Source of the DNA: Trema orientale
Lineage: Eukaryota > Streptophyta > Magnoliopsida > Rosales > Cannabaceae
NCBI GenBank assembly: GCA_002914845.1
Contig: JXTC01000048.1
Span: 424,913 to 488,912, forward strand
Length of the DNA: 64,000 nt
Direction of reading: 5' to 3'
Shown here: piece after piece, positions 23,352 through 35,644 of the stretch
Layout: each line of letters opens with the position of its first letter
How positions within the stretch are numbered: the first letter of the stretch is position 1
The notes under the pieces: generated by a model
What the model was told of the DNA's origin: nothing
Databases searched by the model: none
The model's input: the letters and a program-made list of their open reading frames with translations, nothing else
Translations under genes and position numbers: made by a program

Positions 23352-25295
23352 AATGAAAATAATCAAATGTACTCTTATTGTTTTCTTCTCTTTCATTAAG
23401 GTTTTACACTATGATCCTTCATTCCCTTTCCCTTTGTTTTTTTTTTTTTCTTTCTTTTTTTGGCTTAGGAATGTAAACAGTTGGTTAATCTGTTGGTTTG
23501 AATCATAAGAACCAAACAGCTTTGAAAAAAGACATGTATATGTATATATATATGTGTGTGTACAAATACATGTGTATATTATATAATAGCTCTAGTCATT
23601 CGTTACGAAGTCAACTGCCAATCTCAGCCAAAGTGGTGAACCCAAATATAGCAATGTGAATTCACCAAACCAAACTTGTTTTCACAAAGCTTGAATTAAA
23701 TATTCTACTTATCAAACTGAATCAGCAGGTGAGTTCTAAATCAGGCCCCAAATTATATATTTCTACATGCAATTGCTCACACCATTTTTAAACTGTAGAC
23801 GCACCAACTTGTGTATTTTCAGTACTCTCAAGCTCAACTAACATAAAGGAAAGACAAATCCATAGAGATGACATAAGAGTGAAAATGAAAATCTCTCTCC
23901 AAAACCAACTCATGACCTCGAGAGAAATAGGTTCCTATGTGAAAAAGAAAATCTCTTCTTTTTTTCTCTCCCCTCACGAATGTCAGATCACAACGAAGGG
24001 TAGCATAATAAAATTTCTAGATTTCAACTAATCAAACCCAAGAATTCAGTTAGGATTTTAATACAGAAGAAAATTCAACTAAACTATTACTAATTTAATA
24101 GCATAGAGTACTACCACTGCTGCTGTACTATTAATAGCAGTTAAAATTTGTTATTGAAACAACGGATAGTAAGAGATCCATGTAGTAGAATTACTTTAGC
24201 CTATTTCCTGAAAGACAATCACAATAGAATATAGCAGAAGATCTACTACTACATTCCGAAATTTTATGAAAATTGTTTTTAAACACCTTTCTGATGGTCT
24301 AAACATTTGGAACCATATCCCATGATACTCTTAGGAATCGAAAGACACCCTCACCCTTGTACAATCAAATTCTAGAGAGTACTCTAGAAAGTATCAGCAC
24401 TTTGGCTGCTTTACTCAACATACCGTAGGCTGTGGACCTCACAAATTCCATCAAGCAACCATAAATGCGGGTGATTAGAAAATTAGTGACTTGGAATGCC
24501 GAGGAATCTGCAAATTTTTACAACGTTGGCCTGGCTGGAGAATGGATTACTCTCAGGAAAAAGCATAATTTCAACCGAACAAACTCCTCAAATTCCATTC
24601 CATTCTGAACACAACCCCAGTGAAGATGCACCCACTGCGAAGCTCGTGTTCAGCCATGAGTGGACACTTCACTTTAGAACTCGTGCACCTCTCCTCCTGT
24701 ACAACACAAGGGCAAATACAGGGGGAAAATGATTATGCCATCGACAAAGTGTCAACTACCATTACCACTACCGCTACCTACGAAGTGATCAGCCGATAGC
24801 TCCATTGCTACAAGCAAAAATCCTCACTACATCTCTGCTTTCCTACTCGCGATATAAAAACAAGCATAACTACCGAATAACTAAATGCCTAAATCATCTA
24901 ATCCTTTTGAACAAACTGAAGAGTAATTAGCAGCAAGATATCAACAACAAAGTACTTATATGTAATTAAGCAAACATAGCAAAGGTTATATAAGCTACTT
25001 TAGCTTAAACACTAAAAGCATGAAGGAAAATACTAGTAGATAATTGTAAGCACGCCAAATTGAAACTACACTCAGCAGCAAATGCTAAATAAGATGAGCA
25101 TCTACATGCTCTAAAACTATTATTTATTAGAGACTAGCAAAATAGATACGGCAAACTATTGGGATTCAAGCAATCCAACCAGTCCCAAAGAGAATTGACA
25201 TCCAAATTGAGGCTGCTGCAGCTGGCAATGAAAAACCATGACCCCATGCCGCGGATCCATAAATGGTGATTCAATCCAACTTCCAACCATTAATT
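23352..25295. other. Spacer: 3' flank of the pseudogene and probable 3' UTR of the RNA-binding gene
   Basis: 23352-23515 still resembles the 3' flank of the intact synthase (15159-15325). A TA/TG microsatellite lies near 23536-23585. The part adjoining 25296 is probably 3' UTR of the minus-strand hnRNP gene. The open frame at 24496-24732 has no recognisable domain and was not called. Confidence 0.45.
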
Positions 25296-27393
25296 TTACT
25301 GTTGTTGGGCTTGTCGGGGCTGACCGCTGCCATAAGCAGCACCAGCATAACCAGCTTGGCCCCCATGAGCACCATTTGTCTGTGGAACCCCATAATTTCC
25401 AGAAGGTTGCGACGGATCAGACCTCCATGCTGCATTTCCATTTGCATCGCTATAACCACTTCCTAAGTAGCCACCACCACTTCCTTGCAAATCACCGCCA
25501 ATAGTGTTTGGGACACTCCCAGAACGCCCTCCAACAGCACCATATCCAGCAGAATTCCCATAGGACCCATCACCGCTACCATAGCTGCCATACCCATAAC
25601 CTTGAGTACCATATCCAGCAGCACTTGGAGATTGACCTGCAGTAGCAGAACCTGCGCCACCACTGCCCGCACCAGTGCCACTGTTTGTAACACCCCAAGG
25701 AACAGTATTTCCATAGCCCATAGCACCATATCCGGTAGGAGCCTGTGCATTCCATGAACTTCGTCCACCTGGTGGACCACTTCCATAAGCAGCATTAGGA
25801 GCATTAGGATTCCCATAAGCAGCAGCAGCTGGGCTACTATAGCCAGTATTAGCACTACCATAATTGCCATAACCCCCATAATTAATTCCATTATTCGAAG
25901 GGCCATAGCCATAGCCAGGTGCACCATAACCAGAAGAACCATAAGGAGGAAAACCACCTCCAGTGTTCTGTGGTTGAATGAACCTGTTGGAATCCATGCG
26001 ACCATCATAAGTATTTTGGTTGCCTCCAGATGCTCCATATCCTTGATAGCCACCACCACCACCACCCATGGTACGGCTACCTCCACCTGGATTAGCATCT
26101 TTAGGAAGAGCTCGCTTCACTTCCACTTGCTTACCGCTTAAATCATGAAATGTCTTGTGCAAAACCCTATCAACGGCATCTTCAGAATCAAAGGAAATAA
26201 AACCAAATCCACGAGGTCGTCCTGTATTTTGATCGTACATGACTACTACATCAGTTACGTGTCCATAAGATTCAAAATATTCTCGAAATCCTTCTTCAGA
26301 TAAAGTAGGAGGTAACCCTCCAACAAATATCTTCTTGGTCCTCATATTACCACCGCTACCAGCATTTCTAGCAGGATTAGGATTTCCAGTTCGTGCAGAG
26401 GTCTGTTGCTCCTCTCTTGATAAGGCCTTCTTAGCATCAACCTGAAACATAACACTGGTAGTTACTCAACAAGAATAAAAAGACGTAAGAGCATGCTTCC
26501 AAGCTCAAATCAGACAATTATGCAACTACACAAGGTAACAGAAATTCCTAAAGGGCCAAACTTCAGACTTGCATTAAGAATGAAAACTCCGAAAAAGAAT
26601 TACACACTTTAAATCTTGCAGAAAGAATCAAACAAACGAAACAACTGCGAGCTAAAAGTGCAGAAAGAACCAAACAAATGACACAACTGCGAGCTAAACG
26701 AAAAGTCATCGGGAATCTTTGTATTCAACCAAAGTCCACTACAAAGAAAACAGTATAAGCCAACAAATATAAAAACTGTTGAATAACAAACACAATCTAA
26801 CCTCACATTAAGACGACTGAGACAACGGTAGCAACATCAGCAAATGAACTGAAACATTACTTTCAACTAGAACACTAAATCAAAAGAAAACCCATAAACT
26901 TAAGAATCCAGAACAAACATACTAAGACAACTAAAACAGCAGTAGCAGCAGGAAATGAATAAAGAAGACGACGTTACTTTCAAAAAGAGCATTTAAATCT
27001 AAAGACAACCCAAAGAAGTTAGAACCAACAATATCAAGAAACAATAACAAAATCACACGACCTCGCATATCAAGAAACCATAGCAAAAATGAGAAAGTAC
27101 CCATTAATTGAAATGCGAAAGAAAGCCCAAAATTTCTTTAGAATCGGGAAAAAAGAAAAGTTGGGTCTCACCGTTCTGCCATCAATAGTGTGAGTGTCCT
27201 GAAGGACCCTATCGAGGACAGAGGGATCTGCGAATACAACAAAGGCAAAACCTCTGGGCTTCCCGGTAAACTTTTCCCTCATAACCACAGTCTGCAACAC
27301 TTCGCCATAGTTCTCGAAATACTCCTTGAGCCTCTCCTCTGTCGTCTCCCATGAAATCCCACCAATAAAAAGCTTCCCTTGATCTGAATCCAT
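25296..27393 (-). CDS. hnRNP-like RNA-binding protein, two RRMs and a Gly/Tyr-rich tail
   Basis: The protein has 455 aa in two exons, 27393-27172 and 26441-25296, with intron 27171-26442 (GT-AG, phase 0). The ATG at 27393 was chosen because the upstream in-frame codons offer no better ATG and it leads directly into RRM1. RRM1 has RNP2 KLFIGG at 7-12 and RNP1 RGFAFVVF at 47-54. RRM2 has KIFVGG at 111-116 and RGFGFISF at 151-158. From about residue 195 to the end the chain is low-complexity, rich in Gly, Tyr, Ser, Asn and Ala, ending in a Gln run. This is the plant hnRNP A/B or RNP1-like (Musashi-type) architecture. Family members bind RNA in the nucleus and in stress granules and act in RNA processing; the exact paralogue is not assigned. 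Confidence 0.93.
26618..26699. repeat. 42-bp tandem repeat in the hnRNP intron
   Basis: GCAGAAAGAATCAAACAAAC at 26618 is repeated as GCAGAAAGAACCAAACAAAT at 26660; both units end CAACTGCGAGCTAAA. A second, older pair in the same intron starts AAGACGACTGAGACAAC at 26810 and AAGACAACTAAAACAGC at 26924. Confidence 0.75.
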
Positions 27394-27700
27394 CGTCACT
27401 TTCGACCCTCTTTCCCAAACGTATTTCCCCTTCTCTTCTTAGCTCTTCTGAGATGAGATTTTTCAACTCCTTATTTGGGTTTCTGGGTATTGTGATTTGG
27501 AATTTGAGAAAGAAGAAAAAGAAGAAGAAGAAGAAGAAGAGGAGGAAGAGGACGAGAGGGTTTGTGGCCGACTTGGGGTCGAGAGAGAGAGATATGTGAG
27601 GTCAAGTGCGAGAGGAATATACTCTTACGCTGCTTTGACAAGTGGTATTGGAGAAAAAGTATTCTATTTGGACGGTTGGAGTAGATAGTTGGGTGTGATT
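27394..27700 (-). promoter_or_regulatory. 5' leader and proximal promoter of the hnRNP gene, CTT-rich
   Basis: The plus strand at 27505-27557 is a GAA/GAG run, so the minus-strand leader is a (CTT)n/CT tract about 110 bases before the ATG. Pyrimidine-rich leaders are common in highly expressed plant genes. No confident TATA box was assigned. Confidence 0.45.
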
Positions 27701-27916
27701 TTGGTATGGATTGGAGGTGGACGGTTTTGATTTAGCTTTAGTTTGGGAGTCGTAGGAGTTGGAACTTGGTCGTCAATAAGGTAGAGGTGAGGTGGCAGGC
27801 AGCTTAATAGTGGTTGGCTGCCTGTCACGTGACACGCACGAGATTAACACCGTGCATTCTTCCTCATTTTTCTTTTTTTTTATTTTTTTATTTTCTTGCT
27901 TTTGTTTTCTTTTAAG

Positions 27917-28488
27917 TAGGAATGGCAATGGGGCGGATCGGGGACGGTTTTTTAATTACCATCCCCATCCCCGAAAGTCAATCACAATACCATATCCGCC
28001 TCATTAACCATTCTTTTGGATGCGGGGACGGTGCGGGTATTAACCAATAGATAACGGGGAAAATCGCGGTTACTCATTACCCATTGATAATATTAAAATA
28101 TTAAAAAATTAAGATGAAAATACTAAATCCTTTTCATAATCAACAAAATATTAAACACAACAATATATTAATAATTTTTAAACTCTAAAATTTAAATATA
28201 TAAGTACATATAACTCTCCAAAATTATTATTTTACCAAAGATATAATAAAACAGATAGTGTAAAATTAAATAGATATTTATATGTATAATAATTTTTCTA
28301 TGTAAATATATATATCGGGGCGGGTACGGTGCGGATTATAAAAATACCGTCCCCGCACCATACCCGCATATTAACGGTACGGTTATTCCCCGCTCCGGTC
28401 ATTTTCCCCGCTTGAGCGGTTTTTCCCCTTCCCATTCGGATCGGATAACCACGGATACCCATAACCATGGGTTATATTGCCATCCCTA
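27917..28488. mobile_element. Non-autonomous hAT-like element, 572 bp
   Basis: It starts TAGGAATGGCAATGGGG and ends ATTGCCATCCCTA, with a perfect 8-bp duplication CTTTTAAG at 27909-27916 and 28489-28496. Subterminal GGGGCGG/CGGGGA words occur at both ends in opposite orientation, and the core is very AT-rich. It has no coding capacity. It resembles the element at 22250 in end structure but is a different family. Confidence 0.9.
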
Positions 28489-28496
28489 CTTTTAAG

Positions 28497-30157
28497 CGAT
28501 TATTTATTCGTGATTTGTCATTAATAGCACTTAAAAAGAGAGAATTCTTTTTTAAAACCTACTAGATAGTTCTCTGTGATTATTTGAGCAGCCTTGAGTC
28601 TCTTATATTTTTTAGAATATATATATATATATATATCTAGTAATTTTGAAAATTTAGATAAAGTATGAATTTCTCAGAACTTGAAATTCAAATAAAAAAA
28701 TAACCTAACATGTTTTTTCCTTCACGGGTAAAAAAAAAATGGTTTAGAAAAATAACATTCAATTCATGAAAAAGAAAGTAAGACATTTATACTAAATATC
28801 TTATGTGTTCCTCAATTTATTATGAATAATGACTTCAGAAAAGAAATGAAAGGAAAGAAACTAATTAAGTTAATAATTATTTAAATAGTGAATTAGAACT
28901 TGTAAATACATTTAATATCACTGATCAATTAAATAATAGCAACTCACTTGTAATACTTGTAAGAATATAAATATAAGACAAAAGATAAGATCCATAACAT
29001 GACAAATTTTCTAGATTTATATTTTTTTTAGATATTTTGTGTGGAATGGATCTCATTTTTAGTGCTACAATTACTGGTCCTTATGCCAGCTACGTAAATT
29101 ATCGTAAAACCTCATTTATCTTTTAAATTTTTGAATGAAACCCCACGTGTTTTTAAAGATATCAAAAAATTAGTAGGCTCTTCAGTGTAAGGATACATCA
29201 AATCTCCCTATAGATTGGTGAAAATACAGTTAAATTTCTTGACGATCCTTAAATTCAAATATTTTCTACAAACCTATTCCACAATGGGTTTTTCCAAATG
29301 CTTCCAAAAATCAGGGAGTTTAAAAAGTGACAAAATACCAGAAAATTGTTTGCTCAAAAAAGAATAATACAAGAGAATTTAATGATTATTTTTTAAAAAA
29401 TCTGTATTATTATTGACTTGATTGTCTGAATTACATTCTGTATAGCTAGTCCTTTTTGTATTTTGCATGTGAAAATGATCTTAAAAAATTATACTCTACA
29501 TTCGAACACATGCACGCTATTCCACAAATTTCCCATATACTTCTTTTTTATTATTGTTTCTTTTTTTTTAAGAATCTCCAACTCATTTTTCATTTTTTTT
29601 TTATGTTATAACCTTTCAAACATCAACACTCAATAGTAACTCAAAAAAAAAAAAAAAAAAAAAAAAAGAAGAACATGGCATTAAACTTATGAGCTGGCCA
29701 ACGGATAAATTGTTGAAGCATGAAATAAAGATGGGCTGTCTTAATTACATTTAAAAATAAAAAATAAAAAAGGTCAAAAACCAAGGGAGAGAGATAGAGC
29801 GCCGCATTTTGCAATTTAGTTCAAGGACAAAGCTGTTTTCTCTGGTCCATACACTTTTTTTTCTTTTTTTTTTTTTTGAGGGAAACTACTTTCCTTTCTT
29901 GAATACCTCTATCATCATTAAAAAAGGTCCCAACGTTACTCTTAACTTTCAACAACCGTTGGAGCCAAAATAGGTTTAAATTTCTCCATGACCAAAAACC
30001 CATTTCCTCTTTACTCTTTCTTTTGCTTGTATTAAATGTATTTGAGCCATATTATCTTATCTCCTCAGTCTCTTCCACCATGAAAATGAACAAGACCCTT
30101 TGAACCACATGAGATAATTTTCTCTCATCTCTGGTTTTTGAAGTCATATAGCTTCAA
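28497..30157. other. Intergenic, no gene seen
   Basis: AT-rich, with a TA microsatellite at about 28618-28638 and an A run at 29643-29667. The final few hundred bases are presumably the promoter of the JASON-like gene. Confidence 0.4.
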
Positions 30158-31191
30158 ATGGGGTGCTTCCTTGCCTGTTTTGGACTTTCCCACAAAAGAA
30201 AGAGACGAAAACCGGCTCATAAGGTATTAGCTCTGGCGACTGAACTCTATGTTTTTTTGGTTAACTCCCACATTGAATTTAAACCCTTTTTTTTATTTTT
30301 GTTTATTTATATCATTTTTTCTGCAGGGACATGGGGGTTATGAGCCACTAGATTCATCCGTAACTATAGTGAGACTTAGCTCTGCTGAGAACCCCATTTC
30401 TACTAAAGCATATTCTGAACCAAGGTGACTTATGATTATGAGCTTTCTATGATTTGTTAGTCTGAAATTATGATAAGAGATGTTAAAAATTTGTTTCCTT
30501 GTTTTTACAATTAATGTTTGTTAGGCACAAGCATAAGGAGCAACCGAGCTCGAAAATCCGAAAGAAAGTTAGATTTAATCCAAATGTGCAGACATATGAA
30601 CCCATCTCGACGTCTTATCACTTCTTGGAGGATGAAGAGGACGAGAAACTGATAAGGAAAGGTGAAGAAATAGCAGACGAAAGCTTGTCTACTTCAAAGG
30701 GATCTTTCAACTTAAACTACAGATACCAAAACTGTAGAGACTTCTATGATGAAGACGATGATATTGCATTCGAGAGTGATTTGTATTACGACGATGATTA
30801 CAATGAGGAAGAGGATGAGGACGAGGATGAATATGATGGCGACATCGATATTGACAGCCAAAGAGTAAGCCAAGATGAGTTTTCGAAGGAGTTGAACTCC
30901 TATTCTGTGAGTTCAGACAAGAATGTTTCCTCTGATAAATCAGTTGAAGAAAAGGATACGTCAGCACATTCTGTATTGAGACCGGTGGAGAATCTCACTC
31001 AATGGAGAGCAGCCAAGGCAAAAACAGCATCATCTAAGCAACCAAGGGAGGAGAATATTTCATTGTTTCAAAAATCAAGTTGCCGAACATCACTTCTCGA
31101 TTCGGGAAAGCCATATCCTCTTTTGCAAGAAATTGCTGTTGACTCCAGCCTTTCAAGTTGGTTAAATCCTACAAGTACTTACTCAGTCTGA
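30158..31191 (+). CDS. JASON-like plant protein (MGCF N-terminus, acidic middle)
   Basis: The protein has 276 aa in three exons: 30158-30223, 30327-30424, 30525-31191; phases close exactly. It opens MGCFLACFGLSHKRKRRK, a Cys-rich head followed by a basic patch, and has the conserved block KKVRFNPNVQTYEP early in exon 3. A strongly acidic Asp/Glu run follows around residues 145-170, then a Ser-rich tail ending in a Trp-Leu-Asn motif. The head and the VRF..NVQTYEP block match my recollection of the JASON family, whose founder organises the spindle in male meiosis II; small members of the family are uncharacterised. Gly2 could be myristoylated and Cys3 or Cys7 acylated (inference). The stop comes shortly after the last conserved Trp, so the C-terminus may be shorter than in relatives. 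Confidence 0.75.
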
Positions 31192-32543
31192 TACTAGATA
31201 CCTTTCACCATTAATTGCTTTTTGGACCTTGTCATCAACTGAAAAAAAAAAAGAGTTGGATAAATGAATCTTAAAGAAAGTTACAGTAGAGTTCAAAGTT
31301 CTTGGAAGCCTGCAAAGTGTTATACTTAGCCTACTTCTAGTGTGAAAATTCTAAAGACGAGTAATGGGAATGGATGGCCTTGATGCGCAACTGTTGCTAG
31401 CGCAGCTCATTGATACAAATGGAAAGAGAACCTATGAAACAGAGCAAGTTGAGGATAGCGTTTGTCATCTTCCTGGAAAAATTTCCGACAAGAAGTGAGA
31501 ATTATGGGTTTTGTGTTGTTTGTGTTTGTATTTTTGTTTGTCTTTAATGCTCTTCTGAGAGTCTTGTGAATGATTGCGTTAGGCGGTTGTGTATTCTGTG
31601 AGAGTGAGTTTTTTAACTGTCTTTTTGAAAGCCCTATTGCTTGGAAAGAAACTGAAAAATATTGAAACAATTTACTTTCAAGGATTCTGTTACTATTGAT
31701 TTTGAACCGCTGAGCAAAGATGGAATGGAAATCATGGAAAAAGTGGCTCTCATAGAAAATGATTTTCTGTAGTGTCCAAAAATAAACAGTAAAAAATAAC
31801 AAAAAGCAATATGATTATGACTAATGCTACTACTACATTCACAACTTTTTTCTTAAATCACCTTATGTGGAAAAATCCATTAGACACATCTGAATACCCA
31901 AACTTTCTCACTGTTCAAGCTGCATGAAGTGAAACATGTACTCTTTCTCTAGGCGCAAGTGTGCAACTCAAAAGCAAATTAGTAGAGAATTTCGAATTGT
32001 TTCGAAAAGAATGCTACAGACTTTTGTGTCTTAAAATCCATGTACGGAAATAGGTAGAACACATTAATTATTTGGTACACAAGATTGAAATTTACAAAGT
32101 GTGATGGGCATTGTGTTTTTCCCGGTGCAAAGGGAATAGAAGAAAAGGAACTAAACAAAATTATCGAAGTACCACAGCAAGAGTAAGTATACAAAACATA
32201 CCAAGATATGTTGTAAAAAGCACGAAAAGAGCTCATTTGCTTTGAATATGTTACACATGGCGGAAGACATTCCCGTCATCCTTATCTGTTTTCAACCGTG
32301 GAAGAGAATCTTGCAACAAAGTTGACTGCAAATCAACCTAACAAATGGAACTAAAATTGGATGAAAACATAAGACTATTTCCCCTATCCGGACTTTTGTT
32401 GTCAATCCTTAGAGTGGTTATTTAAGACAGGGCAACTTCATATTAAAAAATATATATATTGTTGAATCAGATTGTAGAGAATGCCCAATTGTTTGATATA
32501 AGCCGAACCTCCTGATGACCGTTGTATTGAAGTGAAATGTTAT
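31192..32543. other. Convergent spacer between the JASON-like and CaaX genes
   Basis: It holds the two 3' UTRs, which face each other. A 44-codon plus-strand frame at 31364-31498 (starting MGMDGLDAQL) has gene-like composition but no recognisable homology. It might be an unspliced downstream exon or chance. Nothing else was seen. Confidence 0.35.
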
Positions 32544-34949
32544 CTACATTATGATGCATATGCAAGAATCAGAATCCTCATCGTCAGAGTCGCTCACATC
32601 ACTGCAACACAAGAGAACAATGATAATGAGAACTCATAATCTGATGAAAAGATCAACAAACAATATTTTAATGCTCAAGCGAATCATGTTATGAAGTAAT
32701 CAACTCCATATTTAGGTATTTATTTGTTTTCCGGAATTTTTTAATTGAACTGGCAATTTAGGTATTCCGAGCATAAGTTGCTTTTTATTTTAGTAGTTTC
32801 CTTTAGTAACAAAGCAGATCGAATCCTCAAGAAAATCTTCAATCTACTTAGTGACAAATAAAAATGAGCTACATCAATAATGTGTTAGGCTTTAAGAATA
32901 GAGTGCTCTCACTAGTTTCTTACACATGCCAACATGTTAGAAGACAACTAACTTGGTATATCAGAATGTTTCATCAAGGAAATCACCAGATTATATCACA
33001 CACAAACGTAACATACTAGAAATCAGAGCATCCATTTTTCAGAAGTTTCGATCACAGGCCACAATTTTGCATTTCATGAAAATTTATGCATATTGACATC
33101 ATCAGACAAGGTCCTAGATCAATAGAAGCTTCATCTTCATAACCTCTCAAATAGATCACAAATCCCATCTTTTCTAATCACCTTATCTTAGGGAATTAAA
33201 TGCGCAGTTAAAGAATACTCTGTTAGCAATCGTATAATGTTCAGTAGCAACACAGAAAATTCCAACACGAAAGCAATGCAACAAAAAGACTGCAATTCAA
33301 CTTCAACTCACACTATTTTTAACCTAGGTTGCCTATCTAAGCAAATCAATAAAAGTGGGCCAGATAGACTTTGAACTGTATTAGAAAAGAAAAATAATTA
33401 GGTATCAAAAATAAGTGTATAATTGTAGGTTCTGACTAAGAAATTCTATGAGCATAACTTCTTTACAATTTTCTTGTTATCTTAAGGGGAATCCGAAAAT
33501 AGTTGTTCAAAATGAAATACTATATAATAAGGGTCGTCAATTACCGGGGAGGAGAAAAAAAAGTCTCACATTAGGGGTGCAAAAAGCTATCTAAAACTAG
33601 ATGATACCATCATGTTTCTTTCTACGTATCAATAAAAAACACAGCCTTCAGCAGAGCTATAGAGAACAATAGACTCACAATTTTGATGCTTTCCATTAAC
33701 CTCATCTTAGCAACCATTTGATTCAGCTCATGACCATGAAAAACCCTTATTAGTAGAGCCCAGCAAAACTACAGTTTAGGAGCCTGAACTTAAACTTAAG
33801 GGACGCAATCCCCAAAGTCCAAATGTGCATTTCCATTTCCAACATGAACAATGAGAAGATACTCCTAATCTTTCTGATGCCTTTTCAAAGTCCCATGCCT
33901 TATGAGATCCTAGCTTGCATTTTAGTCCGACTCCAAAATTCCTAAAACCTTCCGCTGTGCCACTTTTCATTATGAAATTAATTTTCTAAACAACAGATAC
34001 CCCAGAGCCACTTTCTCGATCACTGCCTTTGAAACAACAAAAATTTTCTCTGGTAATTGAAATGCAGACGAGTGAAGGGAAAAGGTGAAAAGAACCCATG
34101 TTCTATGAGCTAGGTAATTCATGGAGTTTCTGTCACTATTTATTCCTTCTACTAATTGCTTTGAGTTATCAATCCTAACTATTATTCTGACATAAGCTAA
34201 GCAAACCAGCAAAAGGGGACAGTTTTAGAAGCATAAAGCACTGTCCTTAAAATTGCTAATCCCAGCCTCAATTGCAATTCATTACCACTTACCAGAATCA
34301 TTCATGTAATCATTGGAACATGCGTTATAACTGTACATAGATCAAGTACAAAAAAGTCTAACAACTTGACATCACCGAAAAAAAAACACAGATGTTATGC
34401 ATAATGGTAATTTGGTAAATCAACCATGGTCACCACATATTTGCATATACAAACAAGTAAACGACATTAGCATTTTGTCTCAAGCTTAGTTGCGGTACAA
34501 AATCTTTAAATGCAACTTTGTTCAATTCTGGAAAAAAGGGATCATTTACCTAAAACCCCATAAAAAAGTTCAAACCACTCAATCCCCAAAATCCAGTCTC
34601 AAACAATTTAATCCAATCATCATAAAACAAGAACTAATAAATAAATAAAATCAGCAACTCTAAGCACATATGAAGAAATTGAATACCCTTTATTGGCATC
34701 TTATTACCTTGGTTCAAATTCCAAAACCTCAGCGAGCTTATTCCCATTCTTGTCGTTCCACTGAACTTTTCGTCGTACTTTATCTGATTTTCTTGACATG
34801 CCACCTCTCCGGGGAGGCAACAAAGAATTACAATCACAATCTTCATCTCCATTAAGGAGTTTCTCAACCTTAGAATCTACAGAACCCCCCAAAGCCAAAG
34901 GGCTGTTATCTTTGCAGCAGCCATTAGAATCCTTACCATGCGTCTCCAT
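32544..34949 (-). CDS. 99-aa acidic plant protein ending in a CaaX box
   Basis: Two exons, 34949-34708 and 32601-32544, are separated by a 2.1-kb GT-AG intron; AG at the end of exon 1 and T at the start of exon 2 make a Ser codon. The conserved centre is KVRRKVQWNDKNGNKLAEVLEFEP, split here across residues 57-80. The tail is an Asp/Ser run followed by DSCICIIM. The last four residues, Cys-Ile-Ile-Met, form a CaaX box of the farnesylated type, and the Cys two residues before it could be palmitoylated. I recognise the family only as small uncharacterised plant proteins sharing the VQWND.NG..L.EVLEF block. An in-frame ATG 12 codons upstream (34985) would add a hydrophobic leader. The shorter start was chosen because its N-terminus is hydrophilic like the rest. 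Confidence 0.82.
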
Positions 34950-34985
34950 CAACAAGATCAAACCCCCAAAACCCACCCAATACAC

Positions 34986-35610
34986 CCAGACCCCTCAATT
35001 TGGCCCCAAAAGAATTCAGACCCAGATACCAAAATCCTTGATTTACAAAAACCCAATTCGCCAAATTGCCTATAAATCAATAGTACCCGCCGGTGATAGT
35101 GGGTATGAATCGGAATATTGGCTAAGGTCAACGTCCATTCTCAGCAAGATCAAGCTTCGTAACGAGATGGATAAGAAATTTCTATTTTGTTAATAAGAGA
35201 TCAAAGAAGGAAAAAAGATCTGGATGGATAATCACTAACTCGGGGGGAAAAAAACAGGACATTCCCGAGAAAGTGACGGAAAGTAGAGCCGAAAAACGAA
35301 TGAAATTACGGGAACAAAAAATTGGTGCGAAAAATGACAACTAACCGTACCATATACAGAGAGAAATATTTATTTTGACTTTTGTATTTTTTTTTACAGA
35401 TCGTGGACGGGGTCAGATGGCGATTTGGATTAAATTTCGAGTTGAAAAAAATAATAATAAGAAGAAGAAGATAATTAGATATTTTGAGGAATAAAATATT
35501 TATAAAAGTGAACAAATTCCACTCTGATGAATTAGTAAACCAGCGTTTTTTCTTATTTATTTATTTGTGTGAATAAGCGTTTAGTTTTTGGTTGAATATT
35601 TTACGATTTG

Positions 35611-35644
<34 letters not shown>

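Noticed and set aside
25463-26098. 211-codon minus-strand frame inside the hnRNP exon
   Set aside because: Frame-shifted shadow of the Gly/Tyr-rich coding repeat; the composition follows directly from the codons of the real frame.
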